From Rhodoferax_B sp049316285 (GTDB taxonomy: Bacteria; Pseudomonadota; Gammaproteobacteria; Burkholderiales; Burkholderiaceae_C), in contig NZ_JBMOXA010000005.1 of the NCBI RefSeq assembly GCF_049316285.1, positions 216,306-280,305 on the forward strand: a stretch of 64,000 nt of DNA, read 5' to 3'. How positions within the stretch are numbered: the first letter of the stretch is position 1; each line of letters opens with the position of its first letter. A program made the position numbers and the translations under genes. The notes under the pieces are model-generated. The model made no database searches, was not told where the DNA came from, and saw only the letters and a program-made list of their open reading frames with translations. Positions 9,040-18,148 of the stretch are shown in pieces.

Positions 9040-10256
9040 CAGCCCAGGCAATTAGCGCACCAACGGGTGACTCCTTGGATTCACGGGGCGAGTCACAGCC
9101 TGCGCACTGGGGAGGTGTCTTTGCCATGACGCTTTGCGTCTTTGCCTTGATAGCCTCGGAGTTCATGCCGGTGAGTCTGCTCACGCCGATGGCAACCGAT
9201 CTCCAGGTTACCGAAGGCATGGCCGGGCAGGGCATTGCCATCTCTGGCGCCTTCGCGGTGCTCACCAGCCTGTCGATCTCGGCGATTGCGGGCATGCTCA
9301 ATCGTAAGACGCTGTTGCTGGGATTGACGGCGTTGATGTGCCTCTCTGGCGCCATCGTCGCGCTGGCCCCAAACTACCTGGCCTACATGCTAGGTCGGGC
9401 GTTGATCGGTGTTGTGGTGGGCGGCTTCTGGTCCATGTCGGCGGCCACGGCCATGCAACTGGTGCCAACCGCCAAGGTGCCGCGCGCGCTGGCGATCTTC
9501 AACGGGGGCAACGCGCTTGCCACGGTGGTCGCGGCACCGCTGGGCAGTTACCTCGCGTCCATCGTGGGCTGGCGCGGCGCGTTCTTTTGCCTCGTGCCGG
9601 TGGCTGTCATCGCGTTTGTGTGGCAGTGGTTTAGTTTGCCTTCCATGCATGCCAAGCCACGGGCGCCAGGGTCAGGTAACGTCTTTCGGCTCTTAAAGAA
9701 CCGGGTGGTCGCGCTCGGCATGTTGGCGGTAGGTATCTTCTTCATGGGCCAGTTTGCGTTGTTTACTTACCTTCGGCCGTTCCTGGAAGCCGTGACGCGG
9801 GTCGACGTATCGACCTTGTCGCTCATCTTGCTAACGCTGGGTATTGCAGGCTTTATTGGCACCTCGCAGATCGGGCGGGTTCTGGAGATGGGCTTCTACA
9901 GCACGCTTGCGGCGATTCCCGTGCTGATGGCAGCCATTGCGCTGACGCTGATGGCCTTTGGCGCCTCGGTCACCATCACCACGGTGCTGCTGGGGCTGTG
10001 GGGCCTGGTGACCACTGGCGCACCGGTGGGCTGGTGGACCTGGGTTGCCAGAACCCTGCCAAACGACGCAGAAGCTGGCGGCGGGCTCATGGTGGCTGTG
10101 GTTCAACTCTTTATCGCGCTGGGGTCCACGGTGGGGGGCTTGCTTTTTGACCATCGCGGCTACCAGAGCACGTTTGCATTCAGCGCAGTTGCGCTGCTGA
10201 TTGGCGCGGCTCTTGTTTTACTTACAGCAAGTGCGGACAAAGAGAGGCCAACATGA
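9036..10256 (+). CDS. MFS transporter, DHA1 (AraJ/sugar-efflux-like) type
   Basis: This 406-residue, very hydrophobic protein has about 12 membrane segments. It carries the marker EFMPVSLLTPMATDLQVTEG in segment 1 and GRALIGVVVGGFWSM in segment 4, both typical of drug/sugar efflux DHA1 carriers. The start overlaps the hydrolase stop (ATGA), and the gene overlaps the following cyclophilin-like gene the same way, implying translational coupling. It probably exports a product or toxic substrate of the neighbouring enzymes. The same MFS-plus-cyclophilin-like pairing recurs at 16913-18501. Confidence 0.85.
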   Translation: MTAQAISAPTGDSLDSRGESQPAHWGGVFAMTLCVFALIASEFMPVSLLTPMATDLQVTEGMAGQGIAISGAFAVLTSLSISAIAGMLNRKTLLLGLTALMCLSGAIVALAPNYLAYMLGRALIGVVVGGFWSMSAATAMQLVPTAKVPRALAIFNGGNALATVVAAPLGSYLASIVGWRGAFFCLVPVAVIAFVWQWFSLPSMHAKPRAPGSGNVFRLLKNRVVALGMLAVGIFFMGQFALFTYLRPFLEAVTRVDVSTLSLILLTLGIAGFIGTSQIGRVLEMGFYSTLAAIPVLMAAIALTLMAFGASVTITTVLLGLWGLVTTGAPVGWWTWVARTLPNDAEAGGGLMVAVVQLFIALGSTVGGLLFDHRGYQSTFAFSAVALLIGAALVLLTASADKERPT

Positions 10257-10786
10257 CGCAAGACTTATTTCGATTTGCCGTAGGTGCTGCGCACCATAGC
10301 TCTTTGCGCCTTAGGTCAATGGGTATGCTGTTCGGCCTGTTCGTAGTTGCCGCCTGCCAAGCCGAAGAGCGCCCAGCGCCTAGCCCCTTGGCTGCCGCTA
10401 CCACTGATGTTGGTGCGGCATCGTCCAGAACTACGGCGTCGCGCTTGTGGATGACTATTGGCGAGCGCCGCTTCGCCATCACCTTGGCCGATACCGATGC
10501 GGCCAGCGCATTTGCCGCGCGACTGCCGATGACGTTGGACATGACCGAACTCAACGGCAACGAAAAGAAGTTCGACTTGCCAACACCGCTACCTGCGAAT
10601 GCCAGTCGCCCAGGAGCGATCCGCAATGGTGACCTCATGCTGTACGGCTCGAACACAGTGGTCCTTTTTTATCTGACATTCGACTCTTTATATGCGTACA
10701 CGCGCCTCGGCCGTGTGGACGACCCCGCCGGCCTAGCTCAGACGCTTGGACCACGCAATGCGCGGGTGGCGTTCTCCAAGAATTAA
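10253..10786 (+). CDS. cyclophilin-like fold lipoprotein
   Basis: The C-terminal ~115 residues match the small bacterial cyclophilin-like fold family (FAARLPMTLDMTELNGNEK, then GDLMLYGSNTVVLFY). An N-terminal hydrophobic stretch ending FVVAAC is a good lipobox, so the mature protein is probably anchored in a membrane facing the periplasm. The overlapping ATG at 10253 is used here; the ATG at 10319 would give a more usual short signal peptide and may be the real start. Whether it has prolyl-isomerase activity is unknown; the classical cyclophilin active-site residues are not evident. The 4-bp overlap with the MFS gene suggests a shared job. Confidence 0.7.
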   Translation: MTQDLFRFAVGAAHHSSLRLRSMGMLFGLFVVAACQAEERPAPSPLAAATTDVGAASSRTTASRLWMTIGERRFAITLADTDAASAFAARLPMTLDMTELNGNEKKFDLPTPLPANASRPGAIRNGDLMLYGSNTVVLFYLTFDSLYAYTRLGRVDDPAGLAQTLGPRNARVAFSKN

Positions 10787-10789
10787 ACG

Positions 10790-11434
10790 ATGAAGAACGT
10801 GATTCTGATCGGTGCCAATGGGGCCACCTCCCGGCAAATCATTCCTCGTTTGCTTGTACAGGCGGACGTGAGGCTGACCCTATTCATGCGCCGTACCAAC
10901 CGCCTGGCGCATTTAAGAAGCGATCGCGTCAATTTTGTTGAGGGGGACGCCACGAACCTAGAGAATTTGAGGAACGCCATCAAGGGCCAGGACATTGTGG
11001 TCAGCACCATGGGTGGTGGAGATCTCGACTTCAAAACCGCAAATGTTGTAAAGGCAACTCAGGTCGTGGGCACCCGGCGCGTCATCGCGATCAGTGCCGG
11101 CGGTATTTATGACGAACTGCCTGAGCCCTTCAATGCCTGGGACAAAAGTATGGTCGGTTCGTTTCGACCGGTCAATTTAAGAGCAGTTCAGGAGATCGAG
11201 AAATCATCGCTGATCTATACCGTCTTGCGTCCTGTTTGGCTGACCGACAAACCTACCGAAGTGTTCCAACTGACAAAAAGAGGCGAAGTCTACAAAGGCA
11301 CGGAAACTTCCCGCGCGAGCATCGGCCGCTTTGTGGCAAACGTAGTGAAAGACCCGGCGCTCCATGCCAATGAAGACCTGGGAATCAGCCAACCCGATAC
11401 CGATGGCAACCGGCCGCAGGCCTACGCCCAATGA
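10790..11434 (+). CDS. NAD(P)-binding SDR-like protein (NmrA/SDR-a5 type)
   Basis: The 214-residue protein begins with a Rossmann dinucleotide motif ILIGANGATSRQI (GxxGxxS variant), followed by an Arg pair FMRRTNR suited to NADPH and VEGDATN at the adenine-binding position. The C-terminal half has the atypical-SDR pattern YTVLRPVWLTD and SRASIGRFVANVV. Such proteins are flavin or quinone reductases, epimerases or redox sensors; the exact reaction cannot be read from the sequence. It starts 3 bp after the cyclophilin-like gene and overlaps the MBL gene by 4 bp. Confidence 0.75.
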   Translation: MKNVILIGANGATSRQIIPRLLVQADVRLTLFMRRTNRLAHLRSDRVNFVEGDATNLENLRNAIKGQDIVVSTMGGGDLDFKTANVVKATQVVGTRRVIAISAGGIYDELPEPFNAWDKSMVGSFRPVNLRAVQEIEKSSLIYTVLRPVWLTDKPTEVFQLTKRGEVYKGTETSRASIGRFVANVVKDPALHANEDLGISQPDTDGNRPQAYAQ

Positions 11435-12594
11435 CTCCTTTTTCTGCCCGTTCTGTTGTCAAGGTCATCATGATCATCTTCGCGTTAGGAGCACTGGCCA
11501 TCTGCGCCTACCTGCAACACCCGCTCTTCGGGGCATTACCGGAAGGAGAGCGGCTCGACCGCATCACTCGCTCGGTTAACCAGCTCGACGGCGCGTTCCG
11601 CAACCAGATCGACACGCCCATGTTGACGACGGACGATTCCCAACTTTCGATCATGCTCAGCGATTCGTTAGGCAAGAAGGGCCAGGTTCGTCCACCTGGC
11701 ATTGTGCCGACAGTCAAGACGGATCTTAAAGCACTGGACCCCTCCGAGGATCTAGTGATCTGGCTTGGCCATTCGTCCTACTACGTTCAACTGGGTGGGC
11801 AGCGAATTCTGATCGATCCGGTGTTCAGCACCAACGCGTCGCCCGTACCACTGACGAACGTAGCGTTCGTTGGCACCAGCATCTACGCGGCAGAAGACAT
11901 GCCGATCATCGACCTTGTGTTAATCACCCACGACCACTACGACCATCTGGACTACCCGAGCATCAAGGCGTTGCAGCCCAAGGTCAAGCAGGTGGTAGCA
12001 GGGCTTGGTGTGGGTGCGCATTTCGAGGCTTGGGGCTACGACAAGAATGTCGTTCACGAGGCCGACTGGTACGACACCGTCGCCCCAGTACCCAAGCTGC
12101 AGATCCATGTCACGCCTGCCCGTCATTTCTCCGGACGCACCTTCACTCGCGATAAGTCTCTATGGGTTGGCTTTGCGCTGGTGTCGGAACAGCGTCGTAT
12201 CTTCTTCAGCGGTGATTCAGGCTATTCGCCGCACTTTGCTGAGATTGGCCAGCGCTATGGACCGTTCGACTGGGTTGCTTTGGACGCCGGCCAGTATGAC
12301 CCTCGTTGGGCCAATGTTCACATGCATCCTGAGCGGGCCGCTCAAGCCGCCGATGATCTTCACACCCGGGCGCTGACGCCAGGGCATGTAGGGCGTTTCT
12401 CCATTTCTGCGCATGACTGGGATGATCCATTCAGGCGTATCACTGCGGCCAGCCAAGGGCGTGGTTATGCCCTGTGGACACCAGTGATCGGCCGCCCGGT
12501 CTTTCTGGACGGACGTGAGCAGAGCTTCTCGCCATGGTGGCCTTCGGTTAACGCTAACGCCCCACAAAAATTGGCGGGTGGCAATGACCTCTGA
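11431..12594 (+). CDS. membrane-anchored MBL-fold metallo-hydrolase (NAPE-PLD/UlaG-like)
   Basis: The 387-residue protein has an N-terminal membrane anchor (about residues 9-28), then a metallo-beta-lactamase fold. WLGHSSYYVQ and ILIDPVFST come first, the metal-binding HDHYDH at 167-172 follows, TPARHFSGRT is the next ligand region, FFSGDSGY holds the bridging Asp, and the late His-rich NVHMHPE and GHVGRFS come last. The IDPVFS and HFSGRT motifs are those of the NAPE-phospholipase-D and UlaG branch, acting on phosphodiesters or lactones; the substrate here is unknown. It ends the operon begun by the Tat hydrolase. Confidence 0.8.
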   Translation: MTPFSARSVVKVIMIIFALGALAICAYLQHPLFGALPEGERLDRITRSVNQLDGAFRNQIDTPMLTTDDSQLSIMLSDSLGKKGQVRPPGIVPTVKTDLKALDPSEDLVIWLGHSSYYVQLGGQRILIDPVFSTNASPVPLTNVAFVGTSIYAAEDMPIIDLVLITHDHYDHLDYPSIKALQPKVKQVVAGLGVGAHFEAWGYDKNVVHEADWYDTVAPVPKLQIHVTPARHFSGRTFTRDKSLWVGFALVSEQRRIFFSGDSGYSPHFAEIGQRYGPFDWVALDAGQYDPRWANVHMHPERAAQAADDLHTRALTPGHVGRFSISAHDWDDPFRRITAASQGRGYALWTPVIGRPVFLDGREQSFSPWWPSVNANAPQKLAGGNDL

Positions 12595-12697
12595 GCCGAC
12601 ACGTCATTTGCTCGCAGCTCGCTTTTCTGCGCGTGCCACTGTGGCCGTCACGCCGGCGTCGGGCACGACTTTCGGTGTCGCGATTGAGTAGTACAGG

Positions 12698-12728
12698 TAA
12701 TAAGCTTTTTAAGCATTTCTATCTAGTC
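12698..12728 (+). promoter_or_regulatory. shared promoter element, copy 3
   Basis: It begins TAATAAGC, has a central TTTTTAAGCATTT and ends TATCTAGTC. It is one base shorter than copies 1 and 2. It lies 117 bp before the chosen paoA start, at the same distance as the other copies from their first genes. Confidence 0.65.
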
Positions 12729-12844
12729 AACCGGCAGGGCGTTTGCCACACTGATAGGTGGCAAAAAATAAACAGAACAACTCGCGCACGCTCCGTCTTG
12801 GATTGGCATTCGGCCAACCCACCAACATTAAAAAGGAGAACTTC

Positions 12845-13666
12845 ATGCCCCACGAAATAGATCACCAAATGCCACCTGAATTGAGTGCAGACGAACAGGC
12901 GCTTCTGGCGGAGATGCCGGACCTGAGCGACGTCGGCCAGTCGCGGCGCACGTTCATGATGCAGACCGGTGGCGGCGGCATCGGGCTGTTTGCCGCGAAC
13001 TTGTTGGCTACTGAGTCGGCGCTGGCCCAGATGGCGCCTGTGTCTGGCGCCGCCTCCGCTCCAGTCGTCGCGCAAAACGTCGTGAAGGTCGTATTCAAGG
13101 TCAACGGAGCGCCGCAGGCACTGGCGCTCGATTCACGCGTGGTGTTGCTCGATGCTCTCCGTGAGCATCTGGCATTGACTGGCACCAAGAAGGGCTGCGA
13201 CCAGGGCCAATGCGGCGCATGCACCGTGCTGGTCGATGGACAACGCGTCCTCTCGTGCCTGACGCTGGCGGCAACGCTCCAGGACCGCGAAGTGACGACA
13301 ATTGAAGGGCTTGCCACCGGCGACCGCCTTCACCCCATGCAGGCGGCCTTCATCAAACACGATGGCTTTCAATGCGGCTACTGCACTTCGGGACAAATCT
13401 GCTCAGCCGTTGGGATGCTGGGCGAGGCGCAGCGCGGGCAGGTCAGCCATGTGACGGAGAACGTTGGCAAGACCACCACGCGACTGAGCAATGACGAGAT
13501 TCGCGAGCGCATGAGCGGCAATATCTGCCGTTGCGGCGCCTATCCAGGCATCGTGGCGGCGATTCAGGAAGTGCATTCGGGCCGCCAGGCCGCACAGACT
13601 TGGGGATTTGCTACCGAAACGCAATTAGCCAGCGCCAAGAAGGAGGACGGCCATGCGACCGTTTGA
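12845..13666 (+). CDS. paoA: periplasmic aldehyde oxidoreductase, [2Fe-2S] subunit (PaoA-like)
   Basis: From the ATG at 12845, preceded by AAGGAGAA, this is a 273-residue protein; an upstream in-frame ATG at 12758 lacks such a site. A twin-arginine leader (SRRTFM at 33-38, then a glycine-rich hydrophobic run to SALAQM) indicates export of the assembled enzyme, as for E. coli PaoABC. It has the two [2Fe-2S] domains of xanthine-dehydrogenase-family small subunits: C118, C123, C126 and C138 in the plant-type domain, and C177, C180, C228 and C230 in the helical one. It passes electrons from the Mo centre to FAD. paoB overlaps its end by 14 bp. Confidence 0.88.
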   Translation: MPHEIDHQMPPELSADEQALLAEMPDLSDVGQSRRTFMMQTGGGGIGLFAANLLATESALAQMAPVSGAASAPVVAQNVVKVVFKVNGAPQALALDSRVVLLDALREHLALTGTKKGCDQGQCGACTVLVDGQRVLSCLTLAATLQDREVTTIEGLATGDRLHPMQAAFIKHDGFQCGYCTSGQICSAVGMLGEAQRGQVSHVTENVGKTTTRLSNDEIRERMSGNICRCGAYPGIVAAIQEVHSGRQAAQTWGFATETQLASAKKEDGHATV

Positions 13667-14645
13667 ATACGTACGTGCGGCCGATGCCGCCTCTGCGACC
13701 ACCGCCGTGTTTGCCGCGCCGCAAGCCAAGTATCTTGCCGGCGGCAGCAACCTGCTCGACCTGATGAAGGAAGACGTGGAGCGCCCAACGCGCCTGGTGG
13801 ACATCACGCGCCTGCCTCTGCGCGACATCGTGCGTACCCGCGCCGGCCTCTCCATCGGCGCCCTGGCCACCAACAGCGAAACGGCCAACCACGCGTCGAT
13901 CCGGGAGAACTATCCACTGCTCACGCAGGCCATTGTGGCGGGTGCCTCGGGGCAGCTGCGCAACATGGCCACCAACGGTGGCAACCTGCTGCAGCGCACG
14001 CGGTGCAACTACTTCTACGACACGGCCACACCGTGCAACAAGCGCGAGGCCGGCAGTGGCTGCGGTGCACGCGATGGGCTCAATAAGATCCATGCGATTT
14101 TGGGTTGGAGCGAAGCCTGCGTGGCCACCTATCCCGGCGACATGGCCACTGCCTTGTATGCGCTTGACGCCAAGGTGCGGGTGCGCGCGCCAGATGCCAG
14201 CGAGCGTTTGATCGCGATCACCGACTTCCACCGGTTGCCGGGCGACACGCCGCAACGCGACCACAATCTTGCGCATGGCGAGTTGATCGTGGCGATCGAA
14301 CTTCCGGTGGCTACAGCCGACTTCGCGCGCCATTCGCACTACCTGAAAGTGCGCGACCGGGCCTCGTACGCTTTCGCGCTGGTGTCTGTGGCCGCCGCGC
14401 TAGACCTGGACGGCGGCACGATTCGACAAGCGCGTGTGGTGATGGGGGGGGTGGCCCACAAGCCTTGGCGCAGCGCCGAGGCTGAAGCGGCACTGGTGGG
14501 CCAGCGCGCTGACGAGGCAAGCTTCCGGCGGGCCGCCAGCGCGGCATTGCAGGATGCCCGGCCATTGGCGCACAACGCCTACAAGGTCGAATTGGGTCAC
14601 CGTTCTGTCGTGCGAGCGCTGATGCGCGCCGCGCAACTGGCTTGA
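13653..14645 (+). CDS. paoB: aldehyde oxidoreductase, FAD (and [4Fe-4S]) subunit (PaoB-like)
   Basis: This 330-residue medium subunit of the xanthine dehydrogenase family has the FAD pyrophosphate-binding loop LAGGSNLLDL (28-37) and the second FAD motif ATNGGNLLQRT (106-116). The stretch RCNYFYDTATPCNKREAGSG contributes C118 and C128, and C137 and C156 follow. PaoB-type subunits carry an extra [4Fe-4S] cluster in this insert, so a cluster is likely here too. The start has AAGGAGG inside the end of paoA. It forms the A-B-C order of the periplasmic aldehyde oxidoreductases. Confidence 0.88.
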   Translation: MRPFEYVRAADAASATTAVFAAPQAKYLAGGSNLLDLMKEDVERPTRLVDITRLPLRDIVRTRAGLSIGALATNSETANHASIRENYPLLTQAIVAGASGQLRNMATNGGNLLQRTRCNYFYDTATPCNKREAGSGCGARDGLNKIHAILGWSEACVATYPGDMATALYALDAKVRVRAPDASERLIAITDFHRLPGDTPQRDHNLAHGELIVAIELPVATADFARHSHYLKVRDRASYAFALVSVAAALDLDGGTIRQARVVMGGVAHKPWRSAEAEAALVGQRADEASFRRAASAALQDARPLAHNAYKVELGHRSVVRALMRAAQLA

Positions 14646-14658
14646 AAGAAGGATCGTC

Positions 14659-16851
14659 ATGGCACGCTATCTAGGCAAAGAAACGACCCGCGTCGACGGG
14701 CTCGCCAAGGTCACCGGCAAGGCGAAATACACGGCCGAGTTTCAGGTCCCGCATGTCACCTACGGCTTCATCGTGCTGAGCACGGTAGCCAAGGGGCGCA
14801 TCTCCGCCATCGACACACGAGAGGCCGAGCAGGCCGGCGGCGTGATCCGCATCTTCACGCACTTGAACGCCGCCAAAATGGGTCCAGCACCCGTGGCCGG
14901 TGCACCCGCGCAGTGGTCCAGGCCCCTGCAATCAGACCGTGTGTTCTTCAACGGCCAGCCGGTGGCGCTGGTGGTGGCAGAAAGTTACGAGCAGGCCCGG
15001 TACGCAGCGCGGCTGGTGAAGGTGAGCTACCAAACCGAGCCCCACAACACCGACTTCGCCACGGTGCTCGAGCGTGCGCAGCCGGACGCAGAAACTGCAA
15101 AGGGCAAGCCGCGTGGCAACCCGGTCGCGGCCCTGCAGGCAGCGGCGGTGAAGGTCGAAGCCGAGTACCGCATTCCAATCAACCACCACAACCCAATTGA
15201 ACCGCATGCGGCCATTGCGTTTTGGCAGGGCGATGAGTTGACGATCTTCGACAAGACACAAAACGTCTTCGGCGTGCAGGGCCACCTTGCAGAAAGTTTT
15301 GGCCTGCCGGCGGCGAACATTCGCGTGGTCTCGCCCTTTGTGGGCGGTGCTTTTGGCTCATCTTTGAATCCCAACTACTATCCGTCGCTGACCGCCATGG
15401 CGGCCCGTGAGCTCAAGCGCCCGGTCAAGGTGGTGTTCACCCGCGCCCAAATGTTCACGGGGCATGGCTACCGGCCACACACCATCCAGAAGGTTGCGCT
15501 GGGGGCTGATCGCAACGGCAAGCTCTCGGCCATGGTGCACGAGGCCTTTCACAACACCTCTTCGTTCGAGCCGTTCTCGGATGCGACCACAGGTTTCACG
15601 CGACAGGTTTATGCCTGTCCCAACCTCCACGCACCTCTGAAGGTGGCGGCGACGGACATGGCCACACCCACCTGGATGCGCGCGCCCGGCGCAGTGAGCG
15701 GCATGTTCGCGCTGGAGAGTGCCATGGATGAACTGTCCTACGCACTCAAGATCGATCCCATGCAACTGCGCCTCGTCAACTATGCCGAAGTCGACCCGGA
15801 AAGCGGCAAGCCGTTCTCCAGCAAGGCGTTGCGCGAGTGCTACCGCCTGGGTGCAGAAAAGTTTGGCTGGAAGAACCGCAAGCCCGAGCCGCGCTCGATG
15901 CGCGACGGCCGCCTGTTGGTGGGTTGGGGTATGGCCTCCAGCGTGTGGGGCGCCATGCAGCAGCCCGCCAGCGCGCGCATCATCTTCCGTGCCGATGGCT
16001 CGGCCGGCGTGACCAGTGCCACCAGCGATATCGGGCCAGGCACCTACACCGTGATGACCATGATCGCCGCCGAGTTCCTCGGGCTGCGGCTCGACCAGGT
16101 GCACTTCGAACTGGGCGACACCCGGCAGCCCAAGGCACCACCGCAAGGCGGCTCGTGGACTACTTCGAGCGTCGGGTCAGCAGTGCAGGGCGCCGCGCTG
16201 AGCATTGTTGGCAAGCTGATGGAACTGGCGAACCAGGACGCCGCTTCGCCGCTGAAAGGCGTTAAGTCCACGGACGTGGAGATGTTGGATGGTCGCCTGA
16301 GCCTGAAAAGTGATGCTTCGCGTTCGGTCAATATCGTCGAAGTCATGCGCCGCACGGGAACCAGCGAAATTGCCGAGACCTTTGATTCGACGCCATCGCC
16401 GGAGCGAGCGAAGTATGCAACGCTGGCGCACGGTGCCCAGTTCGTCGAGGTAAAGGTCGATCCGGACCTCGGCACGGTGAAGGTCACCCGCGTTATCGAG
16501 GTCACCGCCTGCGGCAAGATCCTCAACCCGCTCGCATCACACAGCCAGGAGATCGGTGGCGTGGTCTGGGGCATAGGCATGGCGCTGGAGGAAGGAACCG
16601 AGATTGACCATCGGTACGGCCGCATCATGAATGCTAACCTGCAGCACTACCACGTGCCGGTGAACGCCGACATCCATTCGATAGAAACTATCTTTGTCGA
16701 GGAAGACGACACCATCGTCAATCCACTGGGCGTGAAGGGCATGGGGGAACTCGGCATGGTGGGTATACCGGCGGCGATTGCCAATGCGATCTTTCATGCA
16801 ACGGGCAAACGGGTGCGCGATTTGCCGATCACGCCGGATAAGTTGCTTTGA
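14659..16851 (+). CDS. paoC: aldehyde oxidoreductase, molybdenum cofactor subunit (PaoC-like)
   Basis: The 730-residue large subunit binds the molybdopterin cytosine dinucleotide cofactor and oxidises aldehydes. It shows GLAKVTGKAKYTAEF at the N-terminus, FVGGAFGSSL and PPQGGSWTTSS cofactor loops, and the catalytic glutamate in KGMGELGMVG (Glu697), conserved in xanthine-oxidase-family enzymes. It is encoded 13 bp after paoB. No PaoD/XdhC-type chaperone, which normally inserts the sulfurated cofactor, is encoded nearby, so maturation must rely on a gene elsewhere. Aromatic or other reactive aldehydes are the likely substrates by family analogy. Confidence 0.9.
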   Translation: MARYLGKETTRVDGLAKVTGKAKYTAEFQVPHVTYGFIVLSTVAKGRISAIDTREAEQAGGVIRIFTHLNAAKMGPAPVAGAPAQWSRPLQSDRVFFNGQPVALVVAESYEQARYAARLVKVSYQTEPHNTDFATVLERAQPDAETAKGKPRGNPVAALQAAAVKVEAEYRIPINHHNPIEPHAAIAFWQGDELTIFDKTQNVFGVQGHLAESFGLPAANIRVVSPFVGGAFGSSLNPNYYPSLTAMAARELKRPVKVVFTRAQMFTGHGYRPHTIQKVALGADRNGKLSAMVHEAFHNTSSFEPFSDATTGFTRQVYACPNLHAPLKVAATDMATPTWMRAPGAVSGMFALESAMDELSYALKIDPMQLRLVNYAEVDPESGKPFSSKALRECYRLGAEKFGWKNRKPEPRSMRDGRLLVGWGMASSVWGAMQQPASARIIFRADGSAGVTSATSDIGPGTYTVMTMIAAEFLGLRLDQVHFELGDTRQPKAPPQGGSWTTSSVGSAVQGAALSIVGKLMELANQDAASPLKGVKSTDVEMLDGRLSLKSDASRSVNIVEVMRRTGTSEIAETFDSTPSPERAKYATLAHGAQFVEVKVDPDLGTVKVTRVIEVTACGKILNPLASHSQEIGGVVWGIGMALEEGTEIDHRYGRIMNANLQHYHVPVNADIHSIETIFVEEDDTIVNPLGVKGMGELGMVGIPAAIANAIFHATGKRVRDLPITPDKLL

Positions 16852-16912
16852 GGCGTCGACTACCAGGAGTTGAAGGCCTAGTGTTCAGCCCAAGACTAGA
16901 AGCCTAGCCGTA

Positions 16913-18148
16913 ATGGTTGCATCGGTATCACGAGGATCAGGCAGGAGCGCCCCATCGCTCCTGCTGGTGCTGTTTCCGATCATGGTGATTATGCTGCTGA
17001 GCTTTGCAACCATAGGTATGGCGTTGCCGGCACTTCCCCTGCATGTACAAGACCAACTGGGGATGGGACCGGTTGCCGTCGGCTTGATATCCGGCAGCCA
17101 GTTCGGCGCATCTCTGCTCTGTCGTCCCTGGGCAGGACTCTTCGCTGATCGGGCCGGTGGCAAACAAGCGGTCGTTGTCGGATTGATCTCTGCCGTAGTG
17201 GCAGGCGGTTTCTACCTGGCATCGCTGCAAGTCGTCGGCTCACCGATGGTGTCGGCGGCTCTATTGATTGTGGGCCGGGGCGTTTTGGGGGGAGCTGAGA
17301 GCTTCATCATCACCGGCGCTCTGGGATGGGGTCTCGGGCTGGCCAGCCCACAGCACACCGGAAGAGTCATCGCATGGGTCGGCACGGCCATGTTCGCGGC
17401 CTTCGCGGTAGGCGCACCGGCCGGATCGGTTCTCTACGTCATCTACGGTTTCGGCGCCGTGGCTGCGACGACGATGGCTCTGCCGCTTCTGACTTTGCTC
17501 GTCGTCGCGCCGATTCGCGGCGCGCCTCCGATCGTTGCCGAGCGAGCCTCAGCGCGTACGGTGTTAAGCGCGGTATGGCTGCCCGGGATCGGCTTGGCCT
17601 TGAGCTGCACCGGCTTCGGCGCCATCATCGGGTTCGGATCGCTTCTCTTCGCCGATAGAGGCTGGTCGCCAAGCTGGCCCATCTTCTCGTCCTATGCGAT
17701 TGCATTCATCATGGCCCGGGTCGCTTTAAGTCACATGGCCGATCGATTCGGTGGCGCGCGGGTCGCGTTAGTGTGCCTGGTCATTGAAGCCATTGGGCTC
17801 GCGCTGATTGGTTTAGCATCGACGCAGACGGTCGCGCTTGTCGGCGCCGCTCTCACCGGATTCGGCTTTTCGTTGGTGTTTCCCGGCTTTGGTGTCGAAG
17901 CCGTCAGCCGGGTTCAACCCTCCAACCGTGCGCTTGCCATCGGGGTGTACACGGCGTTTCTCGACCTTTCGCTCGGACTCGCGAGTCCAGCGATGGGCTG
18001 GATCGGCGATGTGGCCGGTCTTTCCAGAATCTTTCTGTTCAGTGCGTTTGCAGCGCTGGCGGCAACAGCCATCGCGGTCGGGCTGATCGCTCGCCAGCGT
18101 CGTGGAGCGGAAGGCGAATTGCGATCCGACACGCAGAGGGTCTTATGA
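16913..18148 (+). CDS. MFS transporter
   Basis: This 411-residue protein has about 12 hydrophobic segments, with the MFS loop 2-3 pattern RPWAGLFADRAGGKQ and the mirrored SHMADRFGGARV in the second half. The family resembles YhhS/arabinose-type efflux carriers. It lies 61 bp after paoC and may be cotranscribed with it. It overlaps the following cyclophilin-like gene by 4 bp, the same coupling as in the pair at 9036-10786, although the two transporters are clearly different in sequence. The substrate is not predictable. Confidence 0.85.
   Translation: MVASVSRGSGRSAPSLLLVLFPIMVIMLLSFATIGMALPALPLHVQDQLGMGPVAVGLISGSQFGASLLCRPWAGLFADRAGGKQAVVVGLISAVVAGGFYLASLQVVGSPMVSAALLIVGRGVLGGAESFIITGALGWGLGLASPQHTGRVIAWVGTAMFAAFAVGAPAGSVLYVIYGFGAVAATTMALPLLTLLVVAPIRGAPPIVAERASARTVLSAVWLPGIGLALSCTGFGAIIGFGSLLFADRGWSPSWPIFSSYAIAFIMARVALSHMADRFGGARVALVCLVIEAIGLALIGLASTQTVALVGAALTGFGFSLVFPGFGVEAVSRVQPSNRALAIGVYTAFLDLSLGLASPAMGWIGDVAGLSRIFLFSAFAALAATAIAVGLIARQRRGAEGELRSDTQRVL

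Noticed and set aside
13611..14339. 242-codon frame on the minus strand
   Set aside because: It is antisense to paoA/paoB with their full set of cluster-binding cysteines.
15358..16146. 262-codon frame on the minus strand
   Set aside because: It lies within paoC, whose motifs are intact, and has no family match by eye.
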